From: Auriscalpium vulgare | Taxonomy: Eukaryota > Basidiomycota > Agaricomycetes > Russulales > Auriscalpiaceae | DNA: 64,000 nucleotides | Reading direction: 5' to 3' | Assembly: GCA_019915015.1 (NCBI GenBank) | Contig: JAHBBC010000039.1 | Span: 62,001-126,000 of the forward strand | Shown here: positions 59,417 to 64,000 of the stretch, piece by piece | Layout: each line of letters begins with the position of its first letter | Numbering within the stretch: position 1 is the stretch's first letter | The notes under the pieces: generated by a model | The model's input: the letters and a program-made list of their open reading frames with translations, nothing else | What the model was told of the DNA's origin: nothing | Database searches by the model: none | Position numbers and translations under genes: made by a program

Positions 59417-59715
59417 TGTAACGTCGATACCCTTGTACTCAGGTGGTCACGCCTGTAGAATCGTACCCACGTATATCGACGTGGGCTGAGTATGATTCGA
59501 TGGGGCGCGAGTAGTGAAAGTACAAAAGATGTCCTCTCCCAAGGAGAGGACAGATATATATATGCTACTCTTACATAATCCCATCCCATCAATGATCCGA
59601 GGCTGTTCCCCAGGAACAGCCACTTCACCTCAGCCCAGCTCCGAACGTTACCTGGAACCCGCGGTTCCGCATATGTTGGTCGTCCAAGTAGGACGACCGG
59701 TCCGAATACACTACA
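59417..59715 (-). repeat. 5' LTR of the outer element
   Basis: 299 bp, one substitution relative to 33500-33798 (GGACAGATATA versus GGACGGATATA). Same five hairpins. Followed on plus by the target duplication GTTAG (59716-59720). Confidence 0.95.
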
Positions 59716-59720
59716 GTTAG

Positions 59721-61619
59721 AGAGAGAATGACAGAAAGTCGATAGCAACATACCAGGCGGGTCATTTTGCGAGCCGATGGGGTTGGCCGCCGTTGAGCGT
59801 GCAGAGGCAGGTACATAGAGGCGGGCGGCACGGAGGGAAGTTGCCAGGCCGCACCACGTATGAATCGACAACAAGATGACGCGGTCGTCGCAGGGGGCGG
59901 GTAGACACCGGGAAGACGTACGAGCGACGTCAACATGGGACGATAGAACACGGCGAGGTGCTACATACCAAGACAGTGAGAGAGGGCAAGATAGCCGACA
60001 AACTCACAGACTCACGATGGTCAGTCAGCACGCAGACTCTTGCGGGGTGATGGCACTCCGCAGTTGCCTCCATGGGCCACGGGGCTGTCAGGACGTTCGT
60101 ATGCGAATCATGGCGGGGGTGCGCGGCGGCTCTCAGGCTCGATTGAATCTGCCCGCGAAGGTCTCGGTGTATGAGAGCAGACAGCCGGAATTTTGAAGTG
60201 CGACGTGCAATAAAAGATTGGACAACGCCAACAGAGTGAGAGCATCGTCGAAGGTGCTGCCATGGTTGGCGGATGGTGGACGGAGGTACATAAGATCTCG
60301 GATCGACCAAGTCGCGCGGTCGCAACTTGGTCTTCATGTTCACGTCCGCAATTATCTACTGAAATCTGACTTCTGGCCAGCCTGCGTCACAATGGCATCA
60401 GTCTCGGCACGTATGAGATAGCTGGTACGTTCATCTAGTCATATGCCTGATTCAATCAGACTTACCTTCCCGCTATGTCTGTCGACAAGCGCTGCTTCAA
60501 GCAACGCTGGGCAGCCGTACCACCTCCTCAAGACATCAACATGAACACCTAGGAGATGACGATCTGCCGAGTAATATTGGTGTGTTGGATTGCATAGAAT
60601 TTTCACTCCCTTCGACGGTTAAACTACTCCGCGAGCTTGAGCCTGAGCCCTCCCCGATTATCTCTTCGCGATTTTCCTGAAGATCATCTCGCCACCCTGC
60701 GCGTATCCTCACGCATGGCCGATCCCAAATGAACACGCGGTCCTCTGGGTTTCGTTGCGAGGCATCACAACAATCGATGCTTGAGCGGTTTATAGGTAAG
60801 TTGCTGCGCCTGTCATTTTCAGCCATGTACTCACTGACTCCCCGCGCAGGTTGCCACTCTCGTATCACTGCTCGCTCCAAGACCCCCATTTGAAGGTCGA
60901 ATCACTAGCAAGTCGCGTGAAGGCAGGGCTCTCCGGCCGGCTGGGCAAGACCTCAAGTACGGCACGATCTCGCTTGATACCGAAACGCGACACCGAAACA
61001 CTGGTCCCGTTGGCGAAGAATGCGCAGGATGCGCATGTTGCGAGTGGATGAGAGTGGGACGGGCAGTAGAGCAGGGCGATGCACGAGGCCGATGCGACTA
61101 CGGTGATCCATGAGAATGGTAGGTCGTTGCCCTTAGACCGCCTTTCAATTTCTCATGCGCGTCTTGATAACAAGACGTGTGTAACTTTATTTGGTTGTTC
61201 TTTGTACGAATTGCAACAACGACATTTCCTGCACCTTCCACCTCACTTTACTCTAGTCTTGAAATTCAGACGTCAAAGCAAATGTCCGAAAGTTACCGCT
61301 GTGCTGCCTGAGCTGAGGTCTCGCAGGCTGTACTCGACGACTTCCAGACATACAACATTTCCCGACATGTACGCTTTTCGTCACAATGCAACGGGCGCCG
61401 GCGGCTAATGCACAGGTGGGCAGAAGTGGCCTCGCCCCGCGTACCCGTGCCGCTCAAGCCATCGCCATAAGCGTCCACAAAGGGATTTGCGCCGGGTCCC
61501 CATCCACGCCACCCCGCCTGCTTCCTCTTCTCTACGCCCACCAGCTACCTGCTTCACACAAACATCGTCCCCGAACAGCTTCCACTACCAACATGCCACT
61601 TTCTATACGTGAATCGACT
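59721..61619. repeat. Right arm of the inverted pair; 5' end of a second MLKL-like gene
   Basis: Inverted, diverged copy of 29393-31280. At 61594 it contains ATG CCA CTT TCT ATA CGT, reading MPLSIREST, matching the first codons of the MLKL-like gene (MPLSIRGST) with the same leader sequence. The match stops at 61619/61620, where a third LTR element begins. Fragments of unidentified coding sequence similar to the left arm occur at 60851-61050 and 61079-61408. The rest of this paralogue would lie beyond the window. Confidence 0.68.
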
Positions 61620-61699
61620 GTGTAAGACCCTTAATCACGCTGTCGCATAAACCAGACCCAGATAGGATTTCTGAGAGTGATACAACGTAGTGATAAAAG

Positions 61700-61739
61700 G
61701 TGAGCCCCTCGAGCGCCACCCGGGCGCTCGAGTGCTCAC
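61700..61739. repeat. Long imperfect hairpin in the third LTR
   Basis: Arms GTGAGC + CTCGAGCGC and GCGCTCGAG + GCTCAC, with a 2-nt/1-nt internal bulge and a 7-nt loop: 15 paired bases, very GC-rich. Parallels the hairpins in the outer element's LTR. Confidence 0.85.
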
Positions 61740-61912
61740 ACCAAACTCCCACGCTTCAGCCACCTATACAGCTCATATCTCGTTTACCCACGCTCTCGCC
61801 TGCCTCACACCCTCCCCCACCAGCGAGGCCACACACCTGTGAGTAAGAGTAGTGAATAAATAATAGTGAGTGTGGCATACTCGCGACCAGCACGAGTCGG
61901 CAGAGCGGAGAC

Positions 61913-63682
61913 TCAGAAACGCGGGGATGGCGCGTCACCCGGCGGGCCGGGCTCGTCGTCACCTGACCGAGTCGCGTCGGGACTGGAAGGAAGGGAAGGA
62001 GGCAGCGGGGACCGCATACGACCCACGGAGATCTCGTGGTCATCCGGGAAGCCCTCGAGGGTCGGCGGCAGGTGAGGGGTAGACTTCATAGCGTTGTACG
62101 CGACACGAGCCGGGTGCATTGCAGAGGGTTGTACATCGATGATGTACGTGGCGATGAACTCTTGACCCCAAGCCCAGTAGTCGTCTGCCTCGGCGAGCGT
62201 GAGGCCGTTCTTCGCGAAGTGTGCGGCCACCTCCTCGGCCGAGGGGTCGTAGTCAATCGCCATGGCCGTGTCGTGGCGCTCATTAGCTATCGTCTCGCCG
62301 ATGTCCTCGAGCGTCTCTCGATACGCTTGAGGAACTCCAAGTAGCGCCGCTGCGCGGAGCATGTACATGCTCTTAGCCTTGCCCCGAGGCGGGGCCAATC
62401 GTATCACGGCGACGTAGCCCCGTACGTTCCGTATGGGGAACTCGTCGCTGGTTCCTACGCCTCGTGTATGCTGTCGAAGGTGCTTCGTATCGGGGTGGGT
62501 GAGCAGCCACTGTCGCCATACTGTCGGAGGCTCTTTAGCTGTCGGGCGTTCTGCTCCCCGCGTCTTCGACGGGGAAGCATCGGCTGCTGTTGTGCTCGGG
62601 CCTGCGCTCGAGTTACCTTGCGGCGCGTGTTCCACGGCCGTTTGCGTTGTCCACGTCGCTAGTGCGTGCTCGTGTACCGTGGTCCGGTGTTCCACCGGTG
62701 TGAGCGCGACGCGCTGCATGAAGTACCGGGCCTTCGTTGCTGCGGGGCTCAACGGGTAGGCTCGCGCTCGCGCGAATAGTGAGTCTATCGCCGCGACGGT
62801 GCATGGGTCCGTGTCGGCCAGGTACGCGTCCTTCCCCCCCACAGGCGTGAGCCCCATGGGCGGGGGCAAGCCGACAGAGATGTTGTAGCGGGCCTGGCTG
62901 GACTGTAGCATGTGTGCTGGTAGGTACGTGCGGCGCATCTGGCCGTCTTCGTCCGGTGTGAGCAGCGTGTGCCCCGAGGTGGGCGTGATGCGGTAAGCGA
63001 GCGGCACTCGCGGCATACGTTCTGCGAGCGGGACTGGCGCGGGTGCCGGGGCGTCGGACGACGGCGGCGAGACCTTGCGCCGGCGTTCGCGATGTGCGTC
63101 CTCTTCTGCGTCGCGCAGCTTGCTGCGCAGGGCGTCGACGCTGTCGTGGAGATCCTCCACATCGCGACGCAGTCCTGTGTTCTCCTCGATCAGGGCGCCA
63201 GACTTGGCGTGTATGTCGTCGTTGTCGTCGCGGAGGCCGTCCGCCTCCGCGCGCAGACGGTCGTTTGCGTCTGCGAGGTCGTTGTTGTCCTGCCGTGCGT
63301 CCTCCAACTCGCGCTGGAGGGACGCAATCAGCTTGCCCGTGTCTGCTTGCTTGATGATCGCCGCGTCGCGTGCCGCAAACGCGCGGACCAGAGATTGGTC
63401 GCCCGAAAACATGTGCTGCATGACATGTTTGGCGTATCGGGCGCAGGGGTTGCACACGCACGTTTCGTGGTGCACCACCCCTGACGTCGGTTCTGGCCGC
63501 CAGTCTTCGGGCCCTAAGTGCTCATGGAGCCTGCCGTCGGGCCGCACTGCTTGCGTGGGCCCGTGGGTAGGCGGCTCATGGGAGCCGTGCGTACGGCGCG
63601 TTGTCGTCGACGAGCCGGTGGAATGACGACGCGCGCTGTGGCTCGTGCTGTCGGTGTCCTCGCCCTGGTCCATTTCGGACAT
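61913..63682 (-). CDS. Additional ORF of the third chromovirus-like element, ~590 aa
   Basis: ATG at 63682 (MSEMDQGEDTDS); the frame is also open further upstream to 63856. Same plan as the 881-aa ORF at 33911-36556: a motif HHETCVCNPCARY with DQSLVRAFAARDAA, then a long coiled coil (LIASLQRELEDARQDNNDLADANDRL...), a middle region (RYNISVGLPPPMG, ATKARYFMQRVAL), and a C-terminal domain (VWRQWLLTHPD, MLRAAALLGVPQAYRETLEDIGETI, VAAHFAKNGLTLAEA). The C-terminal block aligns with MHAATQMLSIPHLTEHLIHDLGSTI and IAAHIANAGYSVQQ of the other protein. No transmembrane segment or zinc knuckle. Function unknown; likely shared by a chromovirus lineage in this genome. Confidence 0.78.
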   Translation of the reverse strand: MSEMDQGEDTDSTSHSARRHSTGSSTTTRRTHGSHEPPTHGPTQAVRPDGRLHEHLGPEDWRPEPTSGVVHHETCVCNPCARYAKHVMQHMFSGDQSLVRAFAARDAAIIKQADTGKLIASLQRELEDARQDNNDLADANDRLRAEADGLRDDNDDIHAKSGALIEENTGLRRDVEDLHDSVDALRSKLRDAEEDAHRERRRKVSPPSSDAPAPAPVPLAERMPRVPLAYRITPTSGHTLLTPDEDGQMRRTYLPAHMLQSSQARYNISVGLPPPMGLTPVGGKDAYLADTDPCTVAAIDSLFARARAYPLSPAATKARYFMQRVALTPVEHRTTVHEHALATWTTQTAVEHAPQGNSSAGPSTTAADASPSKTRGAERPTAKEPPTVWRQWLLTHPDTKHLRQHTRGVGTSDEFPIRNVRGYVAVIRLAPPRGKAKSMYMLRAAALLGVPQAYRETLEDIGETIANERHDTAMAIDYDPSAEEVAAHFAKNGLTLAEADDYWAWGQEFIATYIIDVQPSAMHPARVAYNAMKSTPHLPPTLEGFPDDHEISVGRMRSPLPPSLPSSPDATRSGDDEPGPPGDAPSPRF

Positions 63683-64000
63683 GGCGCGGGATCGTATGTG
63701 TGTCACGCAGTATCTGTAGCAATGTAGTATTATGCGGAGTGGGGCGCGTAGGGGCTGGAGTCCAGAACCTGCGCGCACCGTGGACGTGATAGTGGGGGAA
63801 AGGAGACGATGGAGGGAGTGCTCGAGCGGGGGATGAACTCTTTTGATAGCCATCAATTTTAAAGTTCTAACTCCTCTGACGGCCGCACCGGTCGCCGAGA
63901 GGAAATATACTTCCGCTGCGTAGCCTCCCGCCGCGAGTCACGGTGTTGCCACCGGCATTGTCCGAGACAGCTCCTGCCACCGCTGCACGTCCTGCACTTT

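Larger units (their letters stand above)
33500..59715 (-). mobile_element. Outer Ty3/Gypsy chromovirus, 26.2 kb including nested insertions
   Basis: LTRs at 33500-33798 and 59417-59715 differ at one position in 299. The 5-bp duplication GTTAG lies at 33495-33499 and 59716-59720. The coding strand is minus: gag (59366-56228), protease, RT, RNase H, integrase and chromodomain (41264-36703), then an extra ORF (36556-33911). A purine tract GGGGGAGGG directly precedes the 3' LTR. I found no TGG-starting primer site next to the 5' LTR. The inner element (41265-56223) splits the gag-protease junction. Without insertions the element is about 11.3 kb. The near-identical LTRs indicate recent insertion, yet pol carries two in-frame TGA codons. 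Confidence 0.95.
61620..64000 (-). mobile_element. Third Ty3/Gypsy-type element, 3' end only
   Basis: A 190-bp 3' LTR (61620-61809, plus-strand ends TGTG...CACA) is followed by a purine tract on the minus strand (TGGGGGAGGG, 61810-61819) and then by an ORF (61913-63682) homologous to the additional ORF of the outer chromovirus. By analogy pol and the 5' LTR lie beyond 64000. It inserted into the first exon of the right-arm MLKL-like copy; the expected 5-bp duplication would be TCGAC (61615-61619). LTR ends are inferred from one copy only. Confidence 0.65.

Overview
The window is from a filamentous basidiomycete, probably a wood-decaying Agaricomycete. Genes are split by many 45-60 nt introns with CTRAY-type branch sites. 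The gene families (GH1 beta-glucosidase, DUF2235 hydrolase, WD40 repeats of the NLR type, fungal 7TM receptor, 4-helix-bundle/pseudokinase protein) are typical of mushrooms, and the rest is packed with LTR retrotransposons. No rRNA gene, intact tRNA gene or CRISPR array was seen.

Left part (1-33 kb): host genes and relics. 5381-8855 is a non-autonomous transposon carrying pieces of an aspartic protease and a DUF2009 gene. 10220-10441 is a two-exon, 55-residue secreted cysteine-containing protein. 11.3-14.0 kb is a DUF2235 gene broken by a 444-bp TRIM retrotransposon and by stops. 15.8-16.6 kb is a WD40 block. 17046-19576 is an apparently intact 17-exon GH1 beta-glucosidase (502 aa, minus strand). 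21131-23210 is a 12-exon MFS transporter with one single-base frameshift. 24.2-24.8 kb is the 5' half of a 7TM receptor. 26.4-29.4 kb is an MLKL-like gene (minus strand) whose upstream region recurs in inverted orientation at 59.7-61.6 kb.

Right part (33-64 kb): nested mobile elements. A Ty3/Gypsy chromovirus (33500-59715, minus strand, 299-bp LTRs, TSD GTTAG) is interrupted by a second Ty3/Gypsy element (41265-56223, plus strand, about 658-bp LTRs, TSD GCGG). The second element is itself interrupted by a small DNA element (44315-48459) that contains yet another (45588-47165), and by a fourth small element (54712-55270) lying in an intron of an antisense gene. A third LTR element (61620 to beyond the window) interrupts the second copy of the MLKL-like gene after eight codons. 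Boundaries are supported by matched LTRs, target duplications and reading frames that rejoin when the inserts are removed.

The most novel items are four. (1) A family of four helentron/Helitron2-like elements (A-D) shares a TACGATT 5' end, a subterminal inverted repeat, a bulged 3' hairpin and an end exactly 14 nt after the hairpin. (2) The inner retrotransposon has lost its integrase core and carries antisense, intron-containing genes of unknown function with their own TATA box. (3) Two different chromoviruses here share an additional large ORF downstream of pol. (4) The outer element's LTR contains five perfect hairpins.
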